Of a stretch of 64,000 bases of DNA, positions 1 through 9,200 are shown one piece after another; the stretch's first letter is position 1, and each line of letters starts with the position of its first letter. The stretch spans positions 2,852,001-2,916,000 of the forward strand of contig NZ_CP016379.1 in assembly GCF_003991135.1 (NCBI RefSeq). Direction: 5' to 3'. The notes under the pieces are model-generated. The model did no database searches. It was given only the letters and a program-made list of their open reading frames with translations, and had not been told where the DNA came from. The stretch comes from Anoxybacter fermentans. GTDB lineage: Bacteria > Bacillota > Halanaerobiia > DY22613. The position numbers were made by a program, and so were the translations under genes.

Positions 1-107
1 GATTTAAAATTAATTATAATTTCCTGAAAAAAATCTTCGTTATCCTTTAAACGCTGTTCAAGACCTTTTAAGAAAAATTGCAACTTGTTACAGATTTGCT
101 TTTTCAT
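1..107 (-). CDS. N-terminus of an unidentified protein (partial)
   Basis: An ATG at 107 on the minus strand is preceded at good spacing by GGGAGG. The frame stays open to the window edge, giving 35 residues that begin MKKQICNKLQFFLKGL and are rich in charged residues. No domain can be recognised from so short a piece. It is the next gene downstream of the EamA transporter on the same strand, about 80 bases away, so co-transcription is possible. Identity unknown. Confidence 0.5.
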   Translation of the reverse strand, partial: MKKQICNKLQFFLKGLEQRLKDNEDFFQEIIINFK

Positions 108-184
108 ATATTATACCTCCCGGTTTATTACATCACATTTCAGTTTCTCTTATTACCTATTATAGACTTAATTTTACAATACAA

Positions 185-1099
185 TCAACAGACCTTCTTA
201 TGCTGGATTTGTGACGGTTTTGCTTTCTCTAGCACCATAATAACAGAACCAAGGATGATAAAAATCGTACCCACTACCATATTCACTTTTATGGTCTCAT
301 TTAAAATAATAAAAGCCATAATTGAAGCTATAATAGGTTTAAAGAAAAAAACTATCCCACCCTTACTGGCATCAATTAAATTTAATCCTTCTAAGAAAGC
401 CAGATAAGCTAAGCCACTTACCACAATACCCAGAAATAGTATAGGACCTATCGTAGTTCGATTTAGACCTGTTAAAATAGGTTCACCTTTTATTAAGAGA
501 ATAAAAAGTAAAGTCAAACTCCCGCTAAAAAATGCTCCCCCATTGGTAATCATTGTACCTAATCTTTTTACTACCTTTTTGCTCAAAACCGTATATAAGC
601 CGAAAAAAAATGATGCTCCAACAGCAGCTAAAACTCCAATACCATTTACCTCAGAAACAGAAAAACTAAATATATCAGTAACCAGACTTAATCCCAAAAC
701 CCCCAGAATAAGTCCGGTAATTTTTCGATAGGTAATCTTTTCTTTTAAAATAATACTCGCAAATATTACTGTAAATATTGGGTTTGAACTTATAATAATA
801 GCCGCAAGAGATGCAGGAATGGCAGTTACTGCCTTTTGAAGCAGAACCATTGCGAAAGTGATATTACAAATTCCTAAAATAACCATCCATCCCAGATCAG
901 TTATAGCCAAGGTTATTTTGCGTCTTTTAATATCCAAAATGATAAAAGGAACCAATATGAAAAATCCAATAGCAAATCTTAAAAAAGTCACCTGAAGGGG
1001 AATCATTTGAGTTGCCACCATTTTACCTACAAGTTCCATAGAACTAAAAGCCAGAACAGCAAAAGCAAGATAAACTATTGCTTTCATTTGATTGGTCAT
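185..1099 (-). CDS. EamA/DMT-family drug/metabolite transporter
   Basis: A membrane protein of about 304 residues with roughly ten hydrophobic helices in two repeated halves, the architecture of EamA (DUF6) permeases. The start of each half carries the usual features, for example FSSMELVGK in the first helix and a glycine-rich NGIGVLAAVGASFFFGLYT early in the second. Such proteins export or import small metabolites; the substrate cannot be told. The reading frame is open further upstream, to 1153. I chose the ATG at 1099 because an AGGAGGT lies 11 bases upstream of it, and because the upstream extension runs into a copy of the dispersed palindromic repeat. The C-terminus is short and basic. 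No operon partner is evident apart from the partial gene downstream. Confidence 0.85.
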   Translation of the reverse strand: MTNQMKAIVYLAFAVLAFSSMELVGKMVATQMIPLQVTFLRFAIGFFILVPFIILDIKRRKITLAITDLGWMVILGICNITFAMVLLQKAVTAIPASLAAIIISSNPIFTVIFASIILKEKITYRKITGLILGVLGLSLVTDIFSFSVSEVNGIGVLAAVGASFFFGLYTVLSKKVVKRLGTMITNGGAFFSGSLTLLFILLIKGEPILTGLNRTTIGPILFLGIVVSGLAYLAFLEGLNLIDASKGGIVFFFKPIIASIMAFIILNETIKVNMVVGTIFIILGSVIMVLEKAKPSQIQHKKVC

Positions 1100-1143
1100 T
1101 GTATTAATTACCTCCTGAGAAATATTATTTACTAAAACATTAT

Positions 1144-1297
1144 ATGATTTCACTGCAAAAAGCTAATTTTTCGCTTCAAGAGAAATTTTTCGTTTAATCA
1201 TCTTAGTGAGATTTAAAAGAATGTCCTCATTACAGGATTTAGATGGTTCGAAAAATTTCTTTTGAAACGAAAAATTTGCTTTTTACAGTAAAATCAT
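1144..1297. repeat. Dispersed palindromic element, copy 1 (internally deleted)
   Basis: The inverted ends ATGATTTCACTGCAAAAAGC and, on the other strand, ATGATTTTACTGTAAAAAGC match the termini of the other copies. The arms AGAAATTTTTCG and ATCATCTTAGTGAGAT are recognisable. The second apical hairpin seen in full copies is missing, leaving about 154 bp. The element begins directly after the stop codon of the brxL-like gene, with no spacer, and lies just upstream of the EamA gene. Short TTAT sequences on both sides could be a target duplication. Confidence 0.85.
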
Positions 1298-3268
1298 TTA
1301 TACTGTGATAAAGTAAGGAACCTCAGCAATAACTTCACGTGGTATCTCTACAAAAATATGATCTTTTTTTAAAGGTAATAAAATTTTTATTTGTCCATTC
1401 TCCCCTTCTGCTTTTATAGCCCTAAGCTCATAATGAAAGACAGGTTTTCGATAAATGCTACTCTTTTCCGTAACCAATAACCCGGCAGAAACCGATTTAT
1501 TAGTTAACAAAGAATATATAGCAATAAAGAAAGCATTACTAATATCAGCCTCGATCTGATTTATAAGAGGAGTTACTGTAACATAAAAGTCATTTTGTTC
1601 TATTTTCTGCCTTAATCTTAAATATAACTTTCTATTTTTAATAATTATAAAGGTTTTTCTAAGATGATTTCTTATAGACTGATTTATTTCTCCATTAAAG
1701 AATAACCTACCACTACCAGGTTTATATTCAACTTTTAACTTCAATAAAGCAAAATCATGACCATCATCCAAAATCTGCCCAATATAAACAACTCCCGGCT
1801 CAGCTAATCTTCTTTTAAACCCTGTATCCAAACAAGCTTCAGGTAAAATCGGAAAATATCTTCTTTGAGATTCACGATCAATATACTCAAATGATGTTTC
1901 CTTATATTCAAAAGAACCCATCTTAATTAACTGTTCTTTAATCCGTTTTCTTCCTTCCAGGGCTATGTCAAGATATAATTTTAAATCTTCTTTAGTAAAC
2001 TGACCAGAAGGATGCAATAATTTGAGAAATCCAGAGACAGTCTTCTTAACCGCCCGCTTGTCTCGAGCATTCATTCTTTTATCAAAGATAAAATAATCAT
2101 CTATAACATCTGTAAAATCCAGTTCTCTTAATTTACTCATTGCTAAAGCCAAGTAATCACACTTTAATCCATAGTGGGTTGTAAAATCTCTTTCTTTCAG
2201 TATTTCCATTTCCCAACCTGGCAAATAAAAATGAAATCGATCAATTAAAGCCAGATCTTGCATTAATTGAGGTAATGGTTCAAATAAATGACTTTTTTGC
2301 AATAAAACTTGTATATCTTGATTAATATTCCCTAAAAAAACCATTGAGGCTTCTGCTGAAATTATTTCTTTTCCCCGACTAAATGATCCTGATTCCATGT
2401 AATCTTTTAAAATTTGAATTGCCGTTCTATCTTTAAAGTCAATATAGGCCACTTCATCAAAAGCAACAACTTCCCTTTTTCCAACTAAACCAAGTTGTCC
2501 TGTTCCCATATTGTAAAAGAGATTTGCTACTGTTGTTTTACCACCTGAAACCAAAATAGATTCACTGGACAATTGACGATATATATATGATTTTCCTGTG
2601 CCTCTGGCTCCTAGTTCTATAAAATTATAATTTTTTTCTACAAAAGGAATTAATCGAGCCAAAAACAACAGTTTTTTTCTTTTAGTGAAATTAAATGGTT
2701 CAATACCTATGCTTCTCAATAGGAGATTAAACCACAAAAAATTTGCTAACTTACTAACCTTTTCTTTAAATTCCTCAAAATCAAAAGTTGTTCTTTGAAG
2801 AGAAGTTAACTCTTTTATCTCAAATTCACTCTCTTTTGTAGCATCAGAATTGAGATACCTTATCTTTACTTCTGCCCACAAACCATTTTCCAATAGATCA
2901 GGATATTTTCTAATCAGTTCATTGGAAATCGTCACCTTTTTAGCTCCCAGGTTTATTAACTCTGCCCAATATTTATTTTGTCCTCTAATAACCGTAGCTG
3001 TTACTTTATCTATTATAGTAAGGCTTCCTTCATCACGAATCCTGGCTTGTACCTTTAAATTCTCTTTGGGATTAACCATTCTCTCCTGTAATATTTGAGT
3101 AATCCTTTCCACTTCTTCTTCATTCATTTCTCCTTTTTGATACCTGAGGATTAGATTCTCCAAAATATAAACCGGTATATTCAGCTTTTTTTTAAATTTA
3201 CTAACTAAATTCTTACTAATAAATTCTCCTGGAAATATCTCTTCAACTTTATGGTCTATTAGCGCCAT
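1298..3268 (-). CDS. BrxL-like / Lon-related AAA+ protein, orphan
   Basis: About 656 residues. The central AAA+ ATPase has a Walker A (ARGTGKS, near residue 223) and a Walker B (VVAFDEVAYI, near 270). These are followed by the family-specific segment QILKDYMESGSFSRGKEI and by SGGKTTVANLFYNMG between the two Walker motifs. This arrangement is that of the BREX protein BrxL and its Lon-related relatives (PF13337-type). The C-terminus retains a Lon-like end (ILLPLKK followed by VEIPREV) and a VSAG that could correspond to the Lon serine motif, but the GGLKEK-type segment holding the catalytic lysine is not evident, so protease activity is doubtful. No brxA, brxB, brxC, pglX or pglZ is nearby. The start is uncertain: GTG at 3283 lacks a good ribosome site, and ATG at 3268 gives MALIDHKVEEIFPG with a weak GGTG upstream. 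Confidence 0.82.
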   Translation of the reverse strand: MALIDHKVEEIFPGEFISKNLVSKFKKKLNIPVYILENLILRYQKGEMNEEEVERITQILQERMVNPKENLKVQARIRDEGSLTIIDKVTATVIRGQNKYWAELINLGAKKVTISNELIRKYPDLLENGLWAEVKIRYLNSDATKESEFEIKELTSLQRTTFDFEEFKEKVSKLANFLWFNLLLRSIGIEPFNFTKRKKLLFLARLIPFVEKNYNFIELGARGTGKSYIYRQLSSESILVSGGKTTVANLFYNMGTGQLGLVGKREVVAFDEVAYIDFKDRTAIQILKDYMESGSFSRGKEIISAEASMVFLGNINQDIQVLLQKSHLFEPLPQLMQDLALIDRFHFYLPGWEMEILKERDFTTHYGLKCDYLALAMSKLRELDFTDVIDDYFIFDKRMNARDKRAVKKTVSGFLKLLHPSGQFTKEDLKLYLDIALEGRKRIKEQLIKMGSFEYKETSFEYIDRESQRRYFPILPEACLDTGFKRRLAEPGVVYIGQILDDGHDFALLKLKVEYKPGSGRLFFNGEINQSIRNHLRKTFIIIKNRKLYLRLRQKIEQNDFYVTVTPLINQIEADISNAFFIAIYSLLTNKSVSAGLLVTEKSSIYRKPVFHYELRAIKAEGENGQIKILLPLKKDHIFVEIPREVIAEVPYFITV

Positions 3269-3470
3269 ACCATCTATCACCACTTTTTTGAAGAGATTTT
3301 TTGAATAAATTATATTTCGACATTACACCTTAAAAAACCTTGAATAAAACCACTTTTTAGTTCTTTTTTACTCCAGAAATAAATTTTTATCCTACAAAAT
3401 ACTCTATTTTGCCAAAAACTTCTATCTCATTCACATGTTTTTATAAACAATAAAAAATACACCTTCTATA

Positions 3471-3641
3471 CTATAGGTGCATCAAACATTATAAAACTCA
3501 TGCAAACTGGAAATAATTTTCCAGTTAAAATATCACCATTTTCATCATAAAGACAAAAATCAAATGAGCTAACTCCATAAATAAAATCCACCAACTCATT
3601 GCCACGAAAAATTACAGCTTGACTTTCTCGATCATATCCTT
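3471..3641 (-). pseudogene. 3' fragment of an unidentified gene next to ISL3
   Basis: Minus-strand frame open from about 3641 to a TAG at 3471-3473, encoding roughly 56 residues containing VDFIYGVSSFDFCLYDENGD and a tail ending SFIMFDAPIV. There is no start codon with a ribosome site, and a stop lies immediately upstream. It looks like the end of a truncated gene rather than a small gene. The ISL3 element sits about 50 bases upstream, but its target duplication is outside this frame. Family not recognised. Confidence 0.35.
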
Positions 3642-3690
3642 AGAGGCTCCATGTTAAGTTGTACTAGTTAAATTTTTTGTTATTAAAAAA

Positions 3691-5085
3691 GGGTCTATAA
3701 TTAATGTTGTGAAGAAAAAATTATAAAAAATAAAAAGGCATTTGCTGGCTCCGTTGAATTAATTAGTTGCGAACTAAAAACCAAAGAAAGGAGTCCAGCA
3801 AATGCAATATAATAATATCATAAAATTTCTTGATTTGCCAGACATTATTGCAACTGAAATTATTTCAACGGAGGACAGATATATTTTTATCGCTGAAGCA
3901 AAGAAAAATCACATTGTGTGTCCTCAGTGTGGTAATATCACTAATAAAATCCATGATACAAAATGGCAAAATATTAGAGACATCCCCATAAGAGGTAAAC
4001 TAGTAATCATTAGACTTCTAAAGAAAAGATATCGTTGTCCTTATTGTCATAAGAGGGGTATCCCTGAAAAATATGAAAGTATTGATAAATATGCCCGTAA
4101 AACCAAACGCTTTGATAAATATCTTGCTAAAGAAACTGTCAGCAAGGATTATTCTAAAGTTGCTAGAGAAAACGGGTTAAGTTATACAGCTGTTAATAAT
4201 GCAGTTAAAAAAGTAGTTGACCCTCTCATTAAACAACAAGTTTCAAAACTTAGTCAATTAAAAGCCATCAGTATCGATGAATTTGCAGTTTTAAAACGCC
4301 ATAAATATGGAGTTAGCATTACAGATCCAATTAATCGGGAGTTAATTGACATTTTACCTACTCGCAAAAAGGATGATTTAATTGACTACTTTAATTGTTG
4401 GGAAGATGAACAAAGACGACAGATTCAATCGATCTCTATGGATATGTGGCGGCCGTTCAAAGCAGTAGCAAATGCAGCATTTACTCATGCAAAAATTGTT
4501 ATAGATAAATTTCATCTTGTAACTTTAATGAACAGAGCCCTTGATGAAGTTAGAAAACAAGTTCAACAAACAGTAAATAATCATCAGAGAAGAAAGTTTT
4601 TTCAAAGTCGTTTATTACTCCAAAAACGAGCTGAAGAATTGACAGATGAAGAACATGAAAAGCTCATCAAATTATTTGAACTCAGTCCAGCTCTAGAAAA
4701 GGCCTGGGAATTAAAAGAGGAATTCAGAGACCTATTGCAGCTAGATGATGTGAAAGAAGCCACCAGAGCTCTAAAAAGGTGGTATAAAGAAGTAATAAAA
4801 AGCAAGCTGATGCCTTTTTACCAGGTAAAAAAGATAATACAAAGATGGGAAGAAAAAATACTAAATTATTTTAAGACTAAGATAACCAATGGCTTTGCTG
4901 AGGGTATCAATAACAAGATTAAATTGATCAAAAGGATTGGATATGGTGTTCCAAATGTTATGAATCTAAGGAGAAGAGTATTTAATGCAATGTTAAGTTA
5001 TTAAATTTAAATGTTTATTTCAAAATCAATTTACCAATCAATTCAACGGAGCCAACTTATCTTTCACAACATTTGACGGAGAGCC
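3691..5085 (+). mobile_element. ISL3-family insertion sequence, complete
   Basis: The element is 1395 bp. The left end GGGTCT...AATGTTGTGAA and the right end (read inward) GGCTCT...AATGTTGTGAA form imperfect inverted repeats. A second inner inverted pair, GGCTCCGTTGAATT, lies at about 3750 and 5040. It is bounded by a perfect 8-bp direct repeat TTAAAAAA at 3683-3690 and 5086-5093, the duplication length expected of ISL3 elements. With an intact transposase it is probably a recent and possibly active insertion. Confidence 0.93.
3802..5004 (+). CDS. ISL3-family transposase
   Basis: 400 residues, full length for the family. The N-terminal zinc ribbon has two CxxC pairs (CPQC near residue 40 and CPYCHK near 80), followed by a helix-turn-helix region. 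The DDE catalytic domain shows the first Asp in AISIDEFAV, the second in IDKFHLVTLMN, and the Glu in GFAEGINNKIKLIKRIGYG, the last being highly characteristic of DDE_Tnp_ISL3. The gene starts at ATG 3802 after AAAGGAG. It fills most of the 1395-bp element and appears intact, so the protein is probably functional in cut-and-paste transposition. Confidence 0.95.
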   Translation: MQYNNIIKFLDLPDIIATEIISTEDRYIFIAEAKKNHIVCPQCGNITNKIHDTKWQNIRDIPIRGKLVIIRLLKKRYRCPYCHKRGIPEKYESIDKYARKTKRFDKYLAKETVSKDYSKVARENGLSYTAVNNAVKKVVDPLIKQQVSKLSQLKAISIDEFAVLKRHKYGVSITDPINRELIDILPTRKKDDLIDYFNCWEDEQRRQIQSISMDMWRPFKAVANAAFTHAKIVIDKFHLVTLMNRALDEVRKQVQQTVNNHQRRKFFQSRLLLQKRAEELTDEEHEKLIKLFELSPALEKAWELKEEFRDLLQLDDVKEATRALKRWYKEVIKSKLMPFYQVKKIIQRWEEKILNYFKTKITNGFAEGINNKIKLIKRIGYGVPNVMNLRRRVFNAMLSY

Positions 5086-5140
5086 TTAAAAAATAATTTA
5101 ACTTTATTTAAAATATCGAGGAATAGGTTATTTTTATATT

Positions 5141-5785
5141 TTACTTAAATGTACGTGTAATGGGATCATAATCTTCATACTTTTCATCTAAAAACATAAT
5201 ATTTACTGTTAAAATGAAATCATGATGTTTAACTAAATTAGTTATATCATCCAAATTACAATCATATATTTTTTCTCCCCATAAAAACTGATAAATAGCT
5301 ATAGGCTCATTAAATCTTATATTAATTTTATCTGGCTTTCTAAAAGCTTTAGTTTTTCTGCCATGTATATTAATATATTTTGAAATATCAAGAGTAGTCC
5401 GTGTCCCTAAAAATCCTTTTGAAACTTCTTTAACCCCCCATGCAATAAATATTTCATTTTTTTTAAATAAAGGAGGTTCATCAAACCCAATACTAAATAA
5501 AAAATCACCATTTACACTTTCTTTGCTAAATATAGAAGAAAGCCCAATTGTCTTAATTGGTTCTATATTATCTTTTTCATAAATATCAATCCACAATATA
5601 ATTCTTGAAATTTTATCTTTTGGTAAAGAAAATTTTACTATATCAATCTTTAATATCTCTAACAATTCATCTAGAGAAATGTTTTTAAAATCTTCAACAA
5701 AATCATAATTAGCTATACCAATAGATGAAACAAAAAAAACAAAAATAATAGCTATTAATAAAGTATTCAATTTTTTATTTAACAT
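5141..5785 (-). CDS. Small secreted protein of unknown function
   Basis: 214 residues from the ATG at 5785, which has AAGGAG eight bases upstream; a longer frame to 5824 lacks such a site. The N-terminus LNKKLNTLLIAIIFVFF is a signal peptide or single membrane anchor, followed by mature sequence beginning near NYDFVEDFKN. The mature part is a mix of beta-prone segments with no cysteine cluster or recognisable catalytic motif. The gene stands alone between the ISL3 element and an MFS transporter on the same strand. I do not recognise the family. Confidence 0.65.
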   Translation of the reverse strand: MLNKKLNTLLIAIIFVFFVSSIGIANYDFVEDFKNISLDELLEILKIDIVKFSLPKDKISRIILWIDIYEKDNIEPIKTIGLSSIFSKESVNGDFLFSIGFDEPPLFKKNEIFIAWGVKEVSKGFLGTRTTLDISKYINIHGRKTKAFRKPDKINIRFNEPIAIYQFLWGEKIYDCNLDDITNLVKHHDFILTVNIMFLDEKYEDYDPITRTFK

Positions 5786-6051
5786 AAAAATTTCTCCTTT
5801 CTTTTTATTATATAAAAACAGCAAAATAAACTCTATTAAATCCTTATACTATCTTTTTCTAACTTTTAGAACCGCAATGCGGAGTTTAAATTTCTAAAGT
5901 AAAGCTCCATATATCCCTCCAGCTTGTCAATTACATTAACTATTTTTATTCTTCGTCATGTAAATACACGTAATGTAAGTCTAATCCTATCTATAAGCAT
6001 CAGTTTTGTGTCCATAATCCTTAGCTCTTTAGTTATCTATTTTTTCTAACA

Positions 6052-7284
6052 TTATTCTATTAACTTTAATTTTATACTATACACTCCAAAAAACAATAAA
6101 AATATAGAAACAATAATAGCTACTTTTCTTATATCCAGATTATCCATAATAAACCCACCAACAAAAGTAAAAACCGGTATAACAAAAACTACAATAGCAT
6201 CAAAAATTCCCAATACCCTTCCTCTAACTGAACTGGGAATTCGTCCCCGCAAATTAATAAAGAGAGGTTGAGTTAATGTATCAAAAAAATTATAAATGAA
6301 AAACAATATTGATGCAGTAACTATTGTATTTGAAAAAATGGGAGAAAAAAATAGCATTACAAAACCAGAACCTAAAAGACCTACTGAAAAGAAAGTAGCC
6401 GATCTTTCTGAAAAAATTTTATTACTTCCTATTACATACATACTTAACAAGGTAGATGCAAATATTACTGATTTTATTATTCCATAAGAAGATGCAGGCC
6501 CATTTAAAACTTTATTTACATATGCCAGAGGAAATATATTCATAATAGAATAAGGGAAATTTAAAAATACCAGTAAAAATAAAAAATTAAAAACAAAAGT
6601 ATCACTACATATATATTGCCAGCCTTCCTTTAATTCTTGCAGCCATTTATTTTTACAAGGGTCTTCTCTAGTTATATTTAAATTTTCATTTAATTTAACA
6701 TCAGGCAAAAAGAAATACAACAATCCAGCAGGTATCAAAAAAGTTATAATATCAATAAATACAATAGTTGTAATTTTTAATACAGAAGTCAAAAAACCAG
6801 CCACCGCCAACATACCTACTCCTACAACTCTATTTAAAATTATATCAACTGAATTTGCTGTAACCAGATCATCTTTAGATACAATATCTGGTATCATTAC
6901 ATTCTGTGTATGCTTTGCTAATGTTGAAAAGAGATAAAGAATAAAAAGAATAGGAAAAATTATACATAAATATTTTGTATAATCCATTCTAATTAAAATC
7001 ATAAAGGGAAAGAGTATAAATGCCTGACTTAACATACTTATAATCAATAATTTTTTTCTTGAAAATCTATCTGCTAAAAGACCTGAAAATATAGAACAAA
7101 AAGACTGGGATAGATATTTTAAAATAAACAATATGCTGGTTAAAAGAATGGATTTTGTCCTTTCAAGAACAGTCCATGATAAGGCAATTGTAAATAAAAT
7201 ATCTCCCGCATTTGATAATAAATCAGATAACATTATCAGCAAAAAACTTCTATTGGTAGAAAGTAATTTTATATAATTTTTCAT
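6052..7284 (-). CDS. MFS transporter (efflux-type)
   Basis: About 410 residues with around twelve hydrophobic helices. Between helices 2 and 3 it carries GLLADRFSRKKLLI, the classic MFS loop motif (G-x-L-aDrx-GRkx-L). A central cytoplasmic loop and a second bundle with GRIPSSVRGRVLGIF at its mid loop fit the drug/macrolide efflux branch of MFS. The ATG at 7284 has AAAGGAG at good spacing; the upstream extension to 7341 does not. It belongs to the same leftward series as the MFS gene at 9651, and the two share general architecture, so they may have been acquired with the peptide-maturase remnant near 11 kb. Substrate unknown. Confidence 0.82.
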   Translation of the reverse strand: MKNYIKLLSTNRSFLLIMLSDLLSNAGDILFTIALSWTVLERTKSILLTSILFILKYLSQSFCSIFSGLLADRFSRKKLLIISMLSQAFILFPFMILIRMDYTKYLCIIFPILFILYLFSTLAKHTQNVMIPDIVSKDDLVTANSVDIILNRVVGVGMLAVAGFLTSVLKITTIVFIDIITFLIPAGLLYFFLPDVKLNENLNITREDPCKNKWLQELKEGWQYICSDTFVFNFLFLLVFLNFPYSIMNIFPLAYVNKVLNGPASSYGIIKSVIFASTLLSMYVIGSNKIFSERSATFFSVGLLGSGFVMLFFSPIFSNTIVTASILFFIYNFFDTLTQPLFINLRGRIPSSVRGRVLGIFDAIVVFVIPVFTFVGGFIMDNLDIRKVAIIVSIFLLFFGVYSIKLKLIE

Positions 7285-7520
7285 TGTATACACTCCTTTA
7301 TAACATTTTAAACTAATAAATTTAACACCAGGTTTGAACACAACAACATGTATCTTTCTGATTTTTAAAACTAATATTTAATACTTTCATAAAAATTCCA
7401 TCTAAAAGTGAGAAAAAACCCCTTAGCCATGAAGATTTTTCCTCATATCATGTGAATATCTAAAACTAAATACTAATTATTTAAACCGATTATTATGTCC
7501 ATTTATTAATATAACATCTT

Positions 7521-7790
7521 TTATTTTGTTATAGATTTTGAAATATTTATCATTTTTGAAATAAAACTATACAAACTTTGTATAGCTATTGATTTGTTTA
7601 AAGTTTCTATACATATCCAACCATTATCAGCTATAGATACTTGATTTGCCTTCCCTTAATATTAATTACCTCAGTTTGTCCATTTTCAATATCACTTTTT
7701 CTAAACCTCTGAAACTTTCAATTTCTAACATTTCTATATGACTCATATTTTGGTTACCTTCTAAATTAAACATATTTTTGCTTATTATAG
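7521..7790 (-). pseudogene. Decayed gene remnant, family unidentified
   Basis: On the minus strand, pieces of coding-like sequence can be joined only by changing frame: MSHIEMLEIESFRGLEKV, then GQTEVINIKGRQIKYL, then ADNGWICIETLNKSIAIQSL, ending ISKSITK and a TAA at 7521-7523. The succession of short beta-strand-like pieces is consistent with the end of a small globular domain, but I cannot name it with confidence. The rest of the DNA between 7285 and 7987 shows nothing else. Confidence 0.3.
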
Positions 7791-7987
7791 CTGTTAAAGG
7801 CTTTGTTTAATTTTCATCAAACTTAAGCTATTTGAAGGTTTTTACGCATTTACTATTCTCTCTATAACTATTTTTCCCTGCTTTTAATATAAACAATTAA
7901 AACTCTCTTCACAATAGAACATTTCTTTTATTTCAAAAACAAAAGAAAAACCATGGATTTTTCACTCAACCCCATGGTCATAGATAA

Positions 7988-8263
7988 TCAGCAGGAAGCC
8001 CGAGGTATGGTTATGAATTCTGGATTTCTCTTCAGTCAGAAAATATTCAGTCTGAAGGTGATGTCAGGTTGGTAGACTTTTACGGAGGCCTATACACTTC
8101 AGCTAAGATTAAAGTTAAAAGCAGTGAAGAACTACCCGAGTACTGAAAAGCTTTCTACCTGTGGTGTAAAAAATCCAAATACAGTATCAGTAACCATCAA
8201 TGGTTGGAAGAACATTCCCCTGAAGGAATACCTATCACCTTATTTTTGCCAGTTGAAGAGTAA
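7988..8263 (+). pseudogene. GyrI-like effector-binding domain fragment with in-frame stop
   Basis: The plus frame encodes RYGYEFWISLQSENIQ, EGDVRLVDFYGGLYTSAKI and, after an internal TGA at what should be EYW-KAF, continues in the same frame with FYLWCKKSKYSISNHQWLEE and PITLFLPVEE to a stop at 8261-8263. This is the C-terminal half of the GyrI-like/AraC effector-binding domain (SbmC/BmrR fold), which binds small amphipathic molecules. An upstream stop at 7985 removes the N-terminal part, so no start is available. The TGA most simply reflects a Trp TGG to TGA mutation in a dying gene. Confidence 0.7.
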
Positions 8264-8324
8264 TATTTGTCCTTTTTTATTTACCTGTAAAACCTGGCCC
8301 CTTATGTAATAATTAAAGAAATAA

Positions 8325-9200
8325 TTATTTTTGACCTCTCGCAATAACCATAACAGAAAGAGTCATATTAGGACTCTTTAATAGTAACCCGGGATTTTTC
8401 TTAAAACTCTCTAGAGTTTTTTCCCAATAATCAAAATACAAATTGTACTCTTCATCGGTTAATACTCCTCTTTCCTTAAGCCCCTGGAAACGTCTTTTAT
8501 TTCTTTCCATCATAATTTCACGGCTTTCAATAGTTTTCTCTATCTCATCTTTATTAACTGCACAATCTAAATGAATGTTGGTTTTACCAAAAACGTCTAC
8601 ATTCTTTAAACCTTCCTTGATAAAAAGCTCAGGTAATTTCATCCCCAGCTGTTTATTGTACCCTTTTTCTTCAGCAGCTTGATTAATTGCTTTAAGTGTT
8701 TTTATTTCAATATCATAAACCTCTTTAGGAACATTAGGCCAATTATATTGTCTTTCCTTTAGCCCTGCATCAATACATACAACTAAACCTCCAGGTTTTG
8801 TTACTCTAATCATTTCCCGCAATACTTTTTGGGGATTTGTGGTGTTGCCCAAAACAAACTGACAAACCGTCAAATCAAATTGATCATCAGAAAACTCCAG
8901 ATTATAAGCATCTTGAACATCATATGTTATCTTAAGGTTATTTTCTTTTGATATCTCCCCGGCTACATTCAACAAATTTCTATCTATGTCAATACCGTAA
9001 AAATCCCCTTCCCCAATATGACTGGCGATCATTCTAATCATCCACCCGGTTCCACAACCCACATCCAAAATTTTCTGACCTTTTTTCACATTAATAAAAT
9101 CAAAAAACTGATCTACCAAATACTTATCCCAAAGTTTTTTTCTCGATATTTCCAATTGCTCGGCATTAAACTTTAAAATCTTTTCATTTTGTGAATACAC
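8325..9200 (-). CDS. SAM-dependent methyltransferase (UbiE/class I type)
   Basis: About 291 residues. SAM-binding motif I is ILDVGCGTGWMIRMI near residue 45, followed by the acidic FYGIDIDRNLL and then FDLTVCQFVLGNTTNPQKVL, the usual post-I and motif II region. LREMIRVTKPGGLVVCIDAG is motif III. The C-terminal 120 residues are helical and probably shape the substrate site. The substrate cannot be named. I favour the GTG at 9200, eight bases after AGGGAG; a GTG at 9209 would overlap that site. It sits next to transporters and a broken peptide-maturase gene, so it may once have tailored a secondary metabolite, but that is inference. Confidence 0.85.
   Translation of the reverse strand: MYSQNEKILKFNAEQLEISRKKLWDKYLVDQFFDFINVKKGQKILDVGCGTGWMIRMIASHIGEGDFYGIDIDRNLLNVAGEISKENNLKITYDVQDAYNLEFSDDQFDLTVCQFVLGNTTNPQKVLREMIRVTKPGGLVVCIDAGLKERQYNWPNVPKEVYDIEIKTLKAINQAAEEKGYNKQLGMKLPELFIKEGLKNVDVFGKTNIHLDCAVNKDEIEKTIESREIMMERNKRRFQGLKERGVLTDEEYNLYFDYWEKTLESFKKNPGLLLKSPNMTLSVMVIARGQK

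Noticed and set aside
7988-8263. UGA recoded as tryptophan genome-wide
   Set aside because: hflX ends with TGA directly at its expected C-terminus, and other genes here carry ordinary TGG-coded Trp. A nonsense mutation in a broken gene is enough.
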